Source: Pseudomonas fontis
Lineage (GTDB): Bacteria > Pseudomonadota > Gammaproteobacteria > Pseudomonadales > Pseudomonadaceae
Assembly (NCBI RefSeq): GCF_028656955.1
Contig: NZ_JAMDGY010000096.1
Location: 1-64,000 of the forward strand
Length of the DNA: 64,000 bases
Direction: 5' to 3'
Below, one piece after another: positions 25,652 through 36,347 of this stretch. A program made the translations under genes and the position numbers. The stretch's first letter is position 1. Every line of letters starts with the position of its first letter. Under the pieces are notes generated by a model, which did not search any database, was not told the DNA's origin, and saw only the letters and a list, made by a program, of their open reading frames with translations.

Positions 25652-26278
25652 TCAACGTCTGGGCAGGAACGGCGGTAAATACAGCCCCAGGTACGCATCA
25701 AACACGCGCATCCCTTCTTCAGCCATGCGCGGGGTGATCTGCCCGTGCACATGGACCGAGCGGGCATACACCCGATCACCCAGCTCCATCGCCAGGGCAA
25801 ACACGTCGACATCCTCCGGCAAGGCCGGCAGCTGGAAATGCTGGTCGAACAACGCCCGCATCAGATCACCCAGCTCCAGGTCGTGTTGCCGATCCGCCTG
25901 CGTCACTTCGCTCAAGCCGTGCTGCGCCAGAATCAACTGGCGCGCCGCCGCATCCTCGTTGTAGATCGCCAGCATGCGCTGTTCCACAAGCCGTGACAGG
26001 TCGTGCCAATGCTGCAGGCTGCCTGCCTCGATCGGCGCTTGCAGGCAATCACGAAACGCCCGGTGCACGTCTGCCGTCAGCGCTTCGAGCAAGGCCGGCA
26101 CGCTGGCGAAAAAGTGATACACCGACGACGGCGGGATCTGCGCGCGCTCGGCCACGCTGTAGATCGACAGGCTGGCCACGCCCTCGCTGGCCAGCAAGGT
26201 GCGGGCCGCCTCGAGGATGGTGTCGATCCGCGCCTGGCTGCGAGCGCGCGGTTTGCGCGCAGTGACGGTGCGGGTCAT
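25652..26278 (-). CDS. TetR/AcrR-family transcriptional regulator
   Basis: 208-aa regulator. An N-terminal helix-turn-helix (RSQARIDTILEAARTLLASEGVASLSIYSVAERAQIPPSSVYHFFASVPALLEAL, about residues 12-65) is typical TetR. The ligand-binding half is unassigned. I start at ATG 26278, one base after the gshA stop (TGACATG), so it is almost certainly co-translated with gshA. Its target and ligand are unknown; the arrangement suggests a link to glutathione or to the adjacent ssu genes, but nothing proves it. Confidence 0.85.
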   Translation of the reverse strand: MTRTVTARKPRARSQARIDTILEAARTLLASEGVASLSIYSVAERAQIPPSSVYHFFASVPALLEALTADVHRAFRDCLQAPIEAGSLQHWHDLSRLVEQRMLAIYNEDAAARQLILAQHGLSEVTQADRQHDLELGDLMRALFDQHFQLPALPEDVDVFALAMELGDRVYARSVHVHGQITPRMAEEGMRVFDAYLGLYLPPFLPRR

Positions 26279-26279
26279 G

Positions 26280-27881
26280 TCAGTTGCTGATCGCCAGGAT
26301 GCTCGCCTGGTAGGCGGCAACGAACAGGTCGAAATCGACCTTTTCTTCTTCGCGCTCCAGCTTCGACTGAGCCTCCAGGGAGTCACTCGCCAGCCGCTCG
26401 AAGCGCTGCTGCTCCTCGCTGCTCAGCGGCGTTTCACGGAAGAACTCGGCGTGCTGCTGGCTCTGGCGCAGGGCGAAGCGGCTGAAGCTTTCCTTGTGCT
26501 CACGCATGCTCGCCAGCACCTGGGCCGACGGCGTCAACGACGGGTCGCTGACCTTGGCTGCTTGTGCGGCCAGGGCCTTGGCATGGCCGTCGATACCTTG
26601 GCTGGAGTCGAGCAGCTCAGCCAGTGGCGCGATGCGTTTGAGCAGTTCATCAGCCCATTGCTTGAGTTCGACCGGATGGCCGTCGCGGCGCAGTTTCAGG
26701 CCCGGACGACGCCCTTCCTTGACCACGCTGAGGAAGTTGTCGGTGCACTGGCCGCATTCGCCGTTTTCCAGCAACGGGCTTTCTTCCAGCGCGCAGAACA
26801 GCAGGAACGCATCGAGGAAGCGCGCCTCCGGCAGGTCGATGCCGGTGGGCAGGAACGGGTTGATGTCCAGGCAACGCACTTCGACGTACTGGATGCCACG
26901 CGCCATCAGCGCCTGGATCGGCCGCTCGCCGGAGTAGGTCACGCGCTTGGGGCGGATGTTCGAGTAGTACTCGTTTTCGATCTGCAGGATGTTGGTGTTC
27001 AGTTGCACCCACTCGCCATCCTTGTGCGTACCGACCTCGACATACGGCGCATACGGCGTGGCTACCGCCTTGCGCAGGCTGTCGGTGTAGCTGCTCAGGT
27101 CGTTGTAGCACGGCGTGAGGCCGGCCTGGGCGTTGCTCTGGTAACCCAGGTCGCTCATGCGCAGGCTGGTGGCATACGGCAGGTACAGGGTGTCGGCGTC
27201 GAAGGCTTCGAGCTGATGTGCACGACCGCGCAGGAAGCCGGCATCCAGCGCCGGCGAGGCACCGAACAGGTACATCAGCAGCCAGCTGTAGCGGCGGAAG
27301 TTGCGGATCAGGGCGATATACGCCGCCGACTGATAATCACGGTCATCGCCCGCCTGGCCTTCGGCCTGGCGCAGCAGCGGCCAGAGCGCGTCTGGCAGCG
27401 AGAAATTGTAGTGAATACCGGCAATGCACTGCATGGTACGGCCGTAACGCAGGGCCAGGCCCTTGCGGTAGACGTACTTGAGCTGGCCGATGTTCGAGGT
27501 GCCGTACCAGGCGATCGGAATGTCTTCCTCGGCCGGCAGCGGGCAGGGCATCGATGGGCTCCACAGGTACTCGCTGCCCAACTGGGTATAAGCGAAGCGG
27601 TGGATGCTTTCGAGGCTTTTCAGGGTCTGGGCAGGATCAGCCAGGGCGGGAGTGATGAACTCCAGCAGCGACTCGGAATAGTCGGTGGTGATCTGCTCGT
27701 GGGTCAACGCCGAGCCCAGTTCTTCGGGGTGCGGGGTCTGGGCCAGACGGCCGTCCTCGGTCACGCGCAGGCATTCACGCTCAATGCCGTGCAGGCACTG
27801 CTTGAGCAGGGAGAGGTTGTCGCCCTGGCTGAGCAGGCTCAGGCGGCGGTTGAGAAGTTCGCTCAAGATGGATTCCTTCAC
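26280..27881 (-). CDS. gshA: Glutamate-cysteine ligase GshA
   Basis: 533-aa gamma-proteobacterial type glutamate-cysteine ligase, first and rate-limiting step of glutathione synthesis (ATP, glutamate, cysteine). The glutamate-binding and metal motif GIERECLRVTEDG is at residues 32-44, followed by TDYSESLLEFITPA and later YVEVRCLDINPFLPTGI. Length is near the E. coli enzyme. The product pathway follows directly from the cysteine made by the sulfur genes to the left. A TetR gene is coupled to its 3' end. Confidence 0.95.
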   Translation of the reverse strand: MKESILSELLNRRLSLLSQGDNLSLLKQCLHGIERECLRVTEDGRLAQTPHPEELGSALTHEQITTDYSESLLEFITPALADPAQTLKSLESIHRFAYTQLGSEYLWSPSMPCPLPAEEDIPIAWYGTSNIGQLKYVYRKGLALRYGRTMQCIAGIHYNFSLPDALWPLLRQAEGQAGDDRDYQSAAYIALIRNFRRYSWLLMYLFGASPALDAGFLRGRAHQLEAFDADTLYLPYATSLRMSDLGYQSNAQAGLTPCYNDLSSYTDSLRKAVATPYAPYVEVGTHKDGEWVQLNTNILQIENEYYSNIRPKRVTYSGERPIQALMARGIQYVEVRCLDINPFLPTGIDLPEARFLDAFLLFCALEESPLLENGECGQCTDNFLSVVKEGRRPGLKLRRDGHPVELKQWADELLKRIAPLAELLDSSQGIDGHAKALAAQAAKVSDPSLTPSAQVLASMREHKESFSRFALRQSQQHAEFFRETPLSSEEQQRFERLASDSLEAQSKLEREEEKVDFDLFVAAYQASILAISN

Positions 27882-28019
27882 GCGTCAGTCGCCCCAATAT
27901 GGGGGTAGAGATGACGGTCTACAAGGGTGGACAGAGGAACTGGCGTTGTCGCCCGGTTTTTGCGGGGTTGCGGCAGTGCCCGCGCACTGCCGAAAGTACC
28001 GCAGATTGGCTGTTTGCGG

Positions 28020-28402
28020 CTAGAGCGCGGCGAAGGTGCCTTGCGCTTTGGCCACCAGCTTGTCGCCCTGATGCACCTCGGCTTCGACGACCAGTATGCG
28101 TCGCCCGGCCTGCAGCACGCGGGCGATGCACTGTACTTCGCCGTCGCTGACCGGGCGCAGGTAGTTGATCTTGCACTCTACCGTCACGCTCTGCTGGTCG
28201 AAGCCATGGGAACTGGAACAGGCCAGCCCCATGGCATTGTCGACCAGGCTGAAGATCGCCCCGCCATGCAGCTTGCCGCCGCGATTGTGCAGGTGCGGCG
28301 CTACGTCCATGGCCACCTCGGCCACGCCTTGTTCAAGGCGCAGCAGGCGGCAGCCGAGCAACTGGCTGAAGGCGCTCTGGATGACCCCTTCGGGAATCTC
28401 CA

Positions 28403-28403
<1 letters not shown>
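28020..28403 (-). CDS. PaaI-type hotdog-fold thioesterase
   Basis: 127-aa protein with the hotdog domain of the PaaI/YdiI group: HLHNRGGKLHGGAIFSLVDNAMGLACSS, where the HGGA..SL.D segment carries the usual catalytic Asp. It probably hydrolyses an acyl-CoA; substrate unknown. Its ATG shares one base with the tex stop (TGATG), so it is coupled to tex. The same tex-thioesterase-gshA order occurs in P. aeruginosa as I remember it. Confidence 0.87.
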
Positions 28404-30724
<2,321 letters not shown>

Positions 30725-30968
30725 AAAACCACCTGACAAATGTAAGAGTGCAAAAGCCGCCGCAAGTACGCTGCAGGGTGCGTTTGAGCAGGGCGACGCT
30801 GGATGAAAGCGGCGCATTATACCCAGCGTGCGCAGCTTGCGGTGATAGCGCCAGGCCAGCCCCTCGACCGGTTGGGCTGGCACCCGGGGAAAAATCTGCT
30901 AACAATGCACTCGGCCCAGTCAATTGGCTGCTAAGCCATAATGCGTGCCGCGAACAAAGGAGCTATCC

Positions 30969-31709
30969 ATGAGCACCACTGCACCAAACGCCGAAGGCGA
31001 CAAAATTTTGATCGTCGACGACGATCCGGGGCTCAGCAGCCTGCTGGAACGTTTCTTCACCAGCAAGGGCTTTCGTGCCCGTGCCGTACCCAATGTCGAG
31101 CAGATGGACCGCCTGCTGGCCCGCGAGGTTTTCAACCTGGTAGTGCTCGACCTGATGCTGCCGGGCGAAGACGGCCTCTCGGCCTGCCGCCGCCTGCGGG
31201 CAGCGAACAACCAGATCCCGATCATCATGCTCACCGCCAAGGGCGACGAGCTGAGCCGCATCAAAGGCCTGGAGCTGGGCGCCGACGACTACCTGGCCAA
31301 GCCATTCAATCCGGACGAGCTGGTTGCCCGGGTCAAGGCCGTGCTGCGCCGCCAGGCCCCCGCCGTACCTGGCGCGCCAGGCAGCGAAGACGAGACCGTG
31401 ACCTTCGGTGACTACGAACTGTCGTTGGCTACTCGTGAACTCAAGCGTGGCGAAGAAGTGCACATGCTGACCACCGGTGAATTCGCCGTGCTCAAGGCGC
31501 TGGTGATGCACGCCCGTGAGCCGCTGACCCGCGACAAACTGATGAACCTGGCCCGTGGTCGCGAGTGGGACGCGTTGGAGCGCTCCATCGACGTACAAAT
31601 TTCCCGACTGCGCCGGATGATCGAACCCGATGCGTCGAAACCCCGTTATATCCAGACGGTCTGGGGTGTTGGCTATGTTTTCGTGCCGGACGGCAAAACC
31701 GAAAAGTGA
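30969..31709 (+). CDS. ompR: OmpR-type response regulator (AmgR position)
   Basis: 246-aa response regulator. Receiver domain residues 12-125 with acidic pocket IVDDD, phospho-acceptor D61 (LVVLDLMLPGEDG), switch Thr/Ala in MLTAKG and the conserved lysine in YLAKPFNP. C-terminal winged helix ends PRYIQTVWGVGYVFVPDG. An AAAGGAG site precedes ATG 30969. By gene order next to tex it corresponds to AmgR of P. aeruginosa, which controls envelope stress and aminoglycoside tolerance; that role is inferred here. Confidence 0.94.
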   Translation: MSTTAPNAEGDKILIVDDDPGLSSLLERFFTSKGFRARAVPNVEQMDRLLAREVFNLVVLDLMLPGEDGLSACRRLRAANNQIPIIMLTAKGDELSRIKGLELGADDYLAKPFNPDELVARVKAVLRRQAPAVPGAPGSEDETVTFGDYELSLATRELKRGEEVHMLTTGEFAVLKALVMHAREPLTRDKLMNLARGREWDALERSIDVQISRLRRMIEPDASKPRYIQTVWGVGYVFVPDGKTEK

Positions 31710-31740
31710 TGTTTCGTTTGTAGATGCAGGTCACTCGGTA

Positions 31741-31769
31741 CAGGGCCACCCGACGGTAGCCCTGTTTTT
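31741..31769 (+). terminator. Terminator-like hairpin between ompR and envZ
   Basis: CAGGGCCACC/GGTAGCCCTG pairs over ten positions with one mismatch and is followed by five T. It lies within the 127-bp gap, 31 bases after the ompR stop. Confidence 0.75.
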
Positions 31770-31836
31770 CTGTGTGCCGGTTTTCTGCAATGCCTGCGAG
31801 CCATGCTCGTGCCTGCCAAGTGTGTAGCTGCTGTCC

Positions 31837-33153
31837 ATGAAAACGCCCCTTTGGTTCCCCCAAAGCTTCTTCGCCCGAAGCCTCTGGCTGGTGCTTGCCG
31901 CCGTACTGTTCTCCAAGGCGCTGACCCTGGTCTACCTGCTGATGAACGAGGACGTGCTGGTCGACCGCCAGTACAGCCACGGCGTCGCCCTGACCCTGCG
32001 AGCCTATTGGGCCGCCGACGAGGAAAACCGCGAGAAGATCGCCGAGGCGGCCAGTTTGAAGCGCGTGGTCGGCAGCGGTGTGCCGGAAGGCGAGCAGCAC
32101 TGGCCGTACAGCGAGATCTACCAACGCCAGATGCAGTCCGAGCTGGGTGACGACACCGAGGTGCGCCTGCGTGTTCACGCGCCGCCGGCGTTATGGGTAC
32201 GTGCCCCGAGCCTGGGCGATGGCTGGCTGAAAGTGCCGCTCTACCCGCACCCGTTGCGCGGGCAGAAGATCTGGAGCGTGCTGGGCTGGTTCCTGGGGAT
32301 CGGCGTGGCCTCGACGGCGATGGCCTGGTTCTTCGTGCGCATGCTCAACGAACCGCTCAAGCGCCTGGTGATCGCCACTCGGCAGCTGGGGCAGGGGCGC
32401 AGCAGCGTGCGTTTGCCGATTGGCGACACGCCCAGTGAGATGGCCGACGTGTACCGCGCGTTCAACCAGATGGCCGAAGATGTCGAGCAGGCCGGGCGCG
32501 AGCGCGAACTGATGCTGGCCGGGGTATCGCATGACCTGCGCACACCGCTGACGCGCCTGCGGCTGTCGTTGTCGATGTTGCCCAACGACAACGAATTGAC
32601 CGACGACATGGTCCGCGATATCGAGGACATGGATGCCATCCTTGACCAGTTCCTGGCATTCATCCGTGATGGTCGCGACGAGCCGGTCGAAGCCATCGAC
32701 CTGAGCGACCTGGTGCGTGAGGTGGTGGCGCCGTTCAATCAGCCGGTGGAGCGCGTGCGCCTGTGCCTGGAACCGATCCCGCCGTTCCCACTGCGCCGGG
32801 TATCGGTCAAGCGCCTGCTCAACAACCTGATCGGCAATGCCCTGTACCACGCCGGCAAGGGCGTGGAAGTGGCGGCCTATGTCTCGGGTGACAACAGTGC
32901 ACCGTATGTGGTGCTCAGCGTGCTGGACCGTGGCGCCGGCATCGACCCGGACGAACTGGAAGGCATTTTCAACCCATTCATTCGCGGCGACCGTGCGCGC
33001 AGCGGCAAGGGCACCGGGCTGGGCCTGGCGATCGTCAAGCGGATCGCCGCCCAGCACGGCGGCAATGTCGAGTTGCGCAACCGCTCCGGCGGCGGCATCG
33101 AGGCCCGGGTCAGGTTGCCCTTGGGCCTGCTGCTGCCGCGCGACGCGGTCTAG
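31837..33153 (+). CDS. envZ: EnvZ-type sensor histidine kinase (AmgS position)
   Basis: 438-aa inner-membrane kinase. Membrane segments at about residues 13-35 and 146-167 bracket a ~110-residue periplasmic sensor; HAMP domain 168-222; phosphorylated histidine H232 in AGVSHDLRTPLTRLRLSL; ATP-binding domain with NNLIGNALYHAGKG (N box), DRGAGIDPDELEGIF (G1) and GTGLGLAIVKRIAAQHGG (G2). It phosphorylates the OmpR partner upstream. Position matches AmgS of P. aeruginosa. The gap to ompR contains a terminator-like hairpin. Confidence 0.94.
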   Translation: MKTPLWFPQSFFARSLWLVLAAVLFSKALTLVYLLMNEDVLVDRQYSHGVALTLRAYWAADEENREKIAEAASLKRVVGSGVPEGEQHWPYSEIYQRQMQSELGDDTEVRLRVHAPPALWVRAPSLGDGWLKVPLYPHPLRGQKIWSVLGWFLGIGVASTAMAWFFVRMLNEPLKRLVIATRQLGQGRSSVRLPIGDTPSEMADVYRAFNQMAEDVEQAGRERELMLAGVSHDLRTPLTRLRLSLSMLPNDNELTDDMVRDIEDMDAILDQFLAFIRDGRDEPVEAIDLSDLVREVVAPFNQPVERVRLCLEPIPPFPLRRVSVKRLLNNLIGNALYHAGKGVEVAAYVSGDNSAPYVVLSVLDRGAGIDPDELEGIFNPFIRGDRARSGKGTGLGLAIVKRIAAQHGGNVELRNRSGGGIEARVRLPLGLLLPRDAV

Positions 33154-33155
33154 CC

Positions 33156-34061
33156 TCAGCCCTTGCCCTTGGTGCGGGTCAGGTTTGGCCCGCCGTTCTT
33201 CTCCAGGTGCTCGATGATCATCCCGGCAACGTCCTTGCCGGTGGTGACCTCGATGCCCTCCAGGCCCGGCGAGGAATTCACCTCCATCACCAGCGGGCCG
33301 TGATTCGAACGCAGGATGTCCACGCCAGCCACGCTAAGGCCCATGACCTTGGCCGCGCGAATAGCGGTCATGCGCTCTTCCGGGGTGACCTTGATCAGGC
33401 TCGCAGTGCCGCCACGGTGCAGGTTGGAGCGGAACTCGCCCGGCTTGGCCTGGCGCTTCATCGAGGCGATGACCTTGTCGCCGACCACAAAGCAGCGGAT
33501 ATCGGCGCCGCCGGCTTCCTTGATGTATTCCTGGACCATGATGTTCTGCTTCAGGCCCATGAACGCCTCGATCACCGACTCGGCGGCCTGGGTGGTTTCG
33601 GCCAGGACCACGCCGATGCCCTGGGTGCCTTCGAGCACCTTGATCACCAGCGGGGCGCCGTTGACCATCTGGATCAGGTCGGGGATGTCATCCGGGGAGT
33701 GGGCAAAGCCGGTTACCGGCAGGCCGATACCACGGCGTGAGAGCAATTGCAGCGAGCGCAGCTTGTCTCGCGAGCGGGCGATGGCGACCGATTCGTTGAG
33801 CGGGAAGACCCCCATCATTTCGAACTGGCGCAGCACGGCGCAGCCATAGAAAGTGACCGAGGCACCGATGCGCGGGATGACCGCGTCGAAACCTTCCAGC
33901 GGCCTGCCGCGGTAGTGGATCTGCGGCTTGTGGCTGGCAATGTTCATGTAGGCGCGCAAGGTGTCGATCACCACCATTTCATGCCCTCGTTGCGTACCGG
34001 CTTCGACCAGACGACGAGTGGAATACAGACGCGGGTTCCGCGACAGCACAGCGATCTTCAT
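33156..34061 (-). CDS. rimK: RimK, ribosomal protein S6 glutamate ligase
   Basis: 301-aa ATP-grasp ligase that adds glutamates to the C terminus of ribosomal protein S6. Features: MKIAVLSRNPRLYSTRRLVEAG start, PRIGASVTFYGCAVLRQFE, APLVIKVLEGTQGIGVVLAE (ATP loop) and LVMEVNSSPGLEGIE (metal ligands E, N). Its start overlaps the end of the rimB-like gene by 4 bp (ATGA). In P. fluorescens the rim genes reshape the proteome during plant colonisation; here the same pair is present. It ends 2 bp from the convergent envZ. Confidence 0.94.
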   Translation of the reverse strand: MKIAVLSRNPRLYSTRRLVEAGTQRGHEMVVIDTLRAYMNIASHKPQIHYRGRPLEGFDAVIPRIGASVTFYGCAVLRQFEMMGVFPLNESVAIARSRDKLRSLQLLSRRGIGLPVTGFAHSPDDIPDLIQMVNGAPLVIKVLEGTQGIGVVLAETTQAAESVIEAFMGLKQNIMVQEYIKEAGGADIRCFVVGDKVIASMKRQAKPGEFRSNLHRGGTASLIKVTPEERMTAIRAAKVMGLSVAGVDILRSNHGPLVMEVNSSPGLEGIEVTTGKDVAGMIIEHLEKNGGPNLTRTKGKG

Positions 34062-34540
34062 GCAACACCTGTTGAAGGGGTAATGGTGGCCGGAAAGGCC
34101 GGCTTGTCCTGAACGTACTTGAGACCTGGATTGACCACCAACTGGCCATGCACCAACGCCTTGGAACCGAGCAACAGGCGATAGCGCATGGCCTTGCGGC
34201 AGGCCAGGGTGAACTCGACCTCCCAGACCCGGTCACCGAGCGCCAGGGGCGTGCGGATCACGTAGCGGGTCTGGGCATGGCCGTTGGAGCTCTTGATGGT
34301 TTTCATCGTCACCAGCGGCGCTTCGCAGCGGCGGTGGCGCAGTTGTACTACCGAGCCCAAGTGCGCGTTGAAACGCACCCAGCGCTCACCGTCACGCTCG
34401 AAGACTTCGACCTCGGTGGCATGCAGGCTGGAGGTACTGGCCCCGGTGTCGATCTTGGCGCGCAGGCCGGCTACGCCGAGGTCTGGCAGGGCAACCCACT
34501 CGCGCAGGCCGATCACGGTCAGATGGTCAAATGTCTTCAA
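34058..34540 (-). CDS. rimB: RimB-type retropepsin-like protease domain protein
   Basis: 160-aa protein of the putative ATP-dependent zinc protease family (DUF785/RimK-associated). The aspartyl-protease-like motif AKIDTGASTSSLHA is obvious, with LPDLGVAGLRAKIDTGA before it and KYVQDKPAFPATIT at the end. I prefer the TTG start at 34540 (LKTFDHLTVIGLREWVALPDL) behind CCCAGG; the ATG at 34597 would add 19 residues unlike the family. Overlap with rimK implies joint action on S6 modification. Confidence 0.85.
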   Translation of the reverse strand: MKTFDHLTVIGLREWVALPDLGVAGLRAKIDTGASTSSLHATEVEVFERDGERWVRFNAHLGSVVQLRHRRCEAPLVTMKTIKSSNGHAQTRYVIRTPLALGDRVWEVEFTLACRKAMRYRLLLGSKALVHGQLVVNPGLKYVQDKPAFPATITPSTGVA

Positions 34541-34648
34541 AATGCACAACCTGGGGGAAAGTCGGTGAACTGTAAGCACGCCGCGTATTTTTTGCATCCG
34601 TCAGTTACGGTAGTACAGTTCCATGACGCAAATGGAAGGGGAAATGCG

Positions 34649-35050
34649 ATGGCACAAAAGAGCGAAGACGACGACAAGGTACGCCTCGACAAGTGGCTAT
34701 GGGCCGCACGCTTCTACAAGACCCGCGCCTTGGCCAAGACCGCCATCGAGAGCGGCAAGGTGCATTGTCGCGGGGATCGCTGCAAACCGGGGAAAGAGCC
34801 GCGAGTGGGTGATGAATTCGTGCTGCGCACCGGCTTCGACGAGCGTACCGTGGTGGTCACGGCGCTGTCGGTGGTGCGCCGCGGGGCGCCAGAAGCCCAG
34901 GCATTGTACGAGGAAACCGCCGAGAGTATCGCCCGCCGCGAACAGGCGGCTGCGCTGCGCAAGGCCGGTGCGCTAGGGGTGACGACCGATGGTCGGCCAA
35001 CCAAGAAACAGCGTCGCCAGCTGCATCAATTCCACGATAGCGCCGGTTGA
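34649..35050 (+). CDS. hslR: Heat-shock protein Hsp15 (HslR)
   Basis: 133-aa S4-domain RNA-binding protein: VRLDKWLWAARFYKTRALAKTAIESGKVHCRGDRCKPGKEPRVGDEF is the S4 fold. Hsp15 binds stalled free 50S subunits carrying nascent chains and helps recycle them. A GGAAGGGGAAA ribosome site precedes ATG 34649. The C-terminal tail is basic (KKQRRQLHQF). It is followed by hslO, as in many gamma-proteobacteria, and is divergent from rimB. Confidence 0.94.
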   Translation: MAQKSEDDDKVRLDKWLWAARFYKTRALAKTAIESGKVHCRGDRCKPGKEPRVGDEFVLRTGFDERTVVVTALSVVRRGAPEAQALYEETAESIARREQAAALRKAGALGVTTDGRPTKKQRRQLHQFHDSAG

Positions 35051-35264
35051 AGCGCCATTCGTCGAAAGTGCGCGCAGGGATCTGGCCAAACGGTCACCCG
35101 CGCAAACACAGTAGTCGGCAATGGCGTGCGCCCACGTTGCTTGGAAGCGCGCAGGATTGCCCCTAAAATGGCCCTCTGTCGTGCCAGCTGAACGCACCGA
35201 GACGGTGCGCCGGGGGCCTGGAAGCTTCCGACTTTATTTTTCACCCTTCTAGAAAGCCGAACTC

Positions 35265-36167
35265 ATGTCCGATTTGCCAGATACCGACTACACCCAACGC
35301 TTCATTTTCGACGACCACGATGTGCGTGGTGAGCTCGTCGTACTGGAGCAAAGCTATGCCGAAGTCCTGGCCAAGCACGCTTATCCACAGCCGGTGCAGC
35401 AACTGCTGGGCGAGCTGATGGCAGCGGCGGCCCTGCTGGTCGGCACCTTGAAGTTCGACGGCTTGCTGATCCTGCAGGCGCGCTCCGACGGGCCGATCCC
35501 GATGTTGATGATCGAGTGCTCCAGCGAGCGCGAGATCCGTGGCCTGGCCCGTTACGACGCCGAGCAGATCAGTGCCGATGCCACCCTGGCCGAGCTGATG
35601 CCCAATGGCGTGTTGGCCATGACCGTCGACCCGACCCAGGGCCAGCGCTACCAGGGCATCGTCGACCTCGACGGCGCCACCTTGTCGGAATGCTTCACCA
35701 ACTATTTCGTGATGTCCCAGCAGGTGGGCACCAAGTTCTGGCTCAACGCCGACGGCAAGCACGCCCGTGGCCTGCTGGTGCAGCAGCTGCCCGCGCAGCT
35801 CGAGAAGGACGAGGAAGAGCGCGCCGCCAACTGGCAGCACGTGACCGCCCTGGCCAGTACCCTGAAAGCTGAAGAGCTGCTGGGCCTGGACAACGAGACC
35901 ATCCTGCATCGCCTGTACCACGAGGAGGCCGTGCGCCTGTTCGATATCCAGTCGCTGCACTTCCGCTGCAGCTGCTCGCGTGATCGCTCCGGCAACGCCC
36001 TGGTCAGCCTGGGTGAGGCCGATGCACTGCAACTGGTGCAGGAGCACGGCGGGCATATCGAAGTCGATTGCCAGTTCTGCAATGAGCGCTATCAATTCGA
36101 TGCCAACGATGTGGTGCAATTGTTCGCTGGCGCGGGTGTGGACGCACCGTCAGATACTCGGCACTAA
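35265..36167 (+). CDS. hslO: Redox-regulated chaperone Hsp33 (HslO)
   Basis: 300-aa cytoplasmic chaperone activated by oxidative unfolding. The redox switch cysteines C235, C237 (FRCSCSRD) and C269, C272 (VDCQFCNERY) form the CXC...CXXC zinc centre. The N-terminal domain shows QLLGELMAAAALLVGTLKFDG. Length is standard. It lies 214 bp after hslR, so may have its own promoter. An imperfect hairpin with T-run follows at 36189-36242. Confidence 0.95.
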   Translation: MSDLPDTDYTQRFIFDDHDVRGELVVLEQSYAEVLAKHAYPQPVQQLLGELMAAAALLVGTLKFDGLLILQARSDGPIPMLMIECSSEREIRGLARYDAEQISADATLAELMPNGVLAMTVDPTQGQRYQGIVDLDGATLSECFTNYFVMSQQVGTKFWLNADGKHARGLLVQQLPAQLEKDEEERAANWQHVTALASTLKAEELLGLDNETILHRLYHEEAVRLFDIQSLHFRCSCSRDRSGNALVSLGEADALQLVQEHGGHIEVDCQFCNERYQFDANDVVQLFAGAGVDAPSDTRH

Positions 36168-36188
36168 AACGTTTCACCACAGGTAAAA

Positions 36189-36242
36189 CTCCTGTCGAAC
36201 GCCGGAAACACGCCGTTCTGACAGGAGGGCCCTACTTTTTTT
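36189..36242 (+). terminator. Probable intrinsic terminator after hslO
   Basis: CTCCTGTCGAACG pairs with CGTTCTGACAGGAG (one bulge), and a run of T begins 8 bases after the stem. The stem is strong, but the T-run is displaced. Confidence 0.6.
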
Positions 36243-36278
36243 GGGCGTTTCTGGCATAATCCGGCCACTTTTTTCCGC

Positions 36279-36305
36279 TGTAGTAGTTTTCAAAGAGTTA
36301 CTACA
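36279..36305. promoter_or_regulatory. Inverted repeat upstream of pckA
   Basis: TGTAGTA and TACTACA form perfect 7-base arms around 13 AT-rich bases, 43 bases before the pckA ATG and just after a -10-like CATAAT at 36255-36260. This is the place for a repressor operator. The regulator is unknown. Confidence 0.5.
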
Positions 36306-36347
36306 AAACGTTTGGAGCACTCGGCCACAGGCCGGATGGGGAATCTC

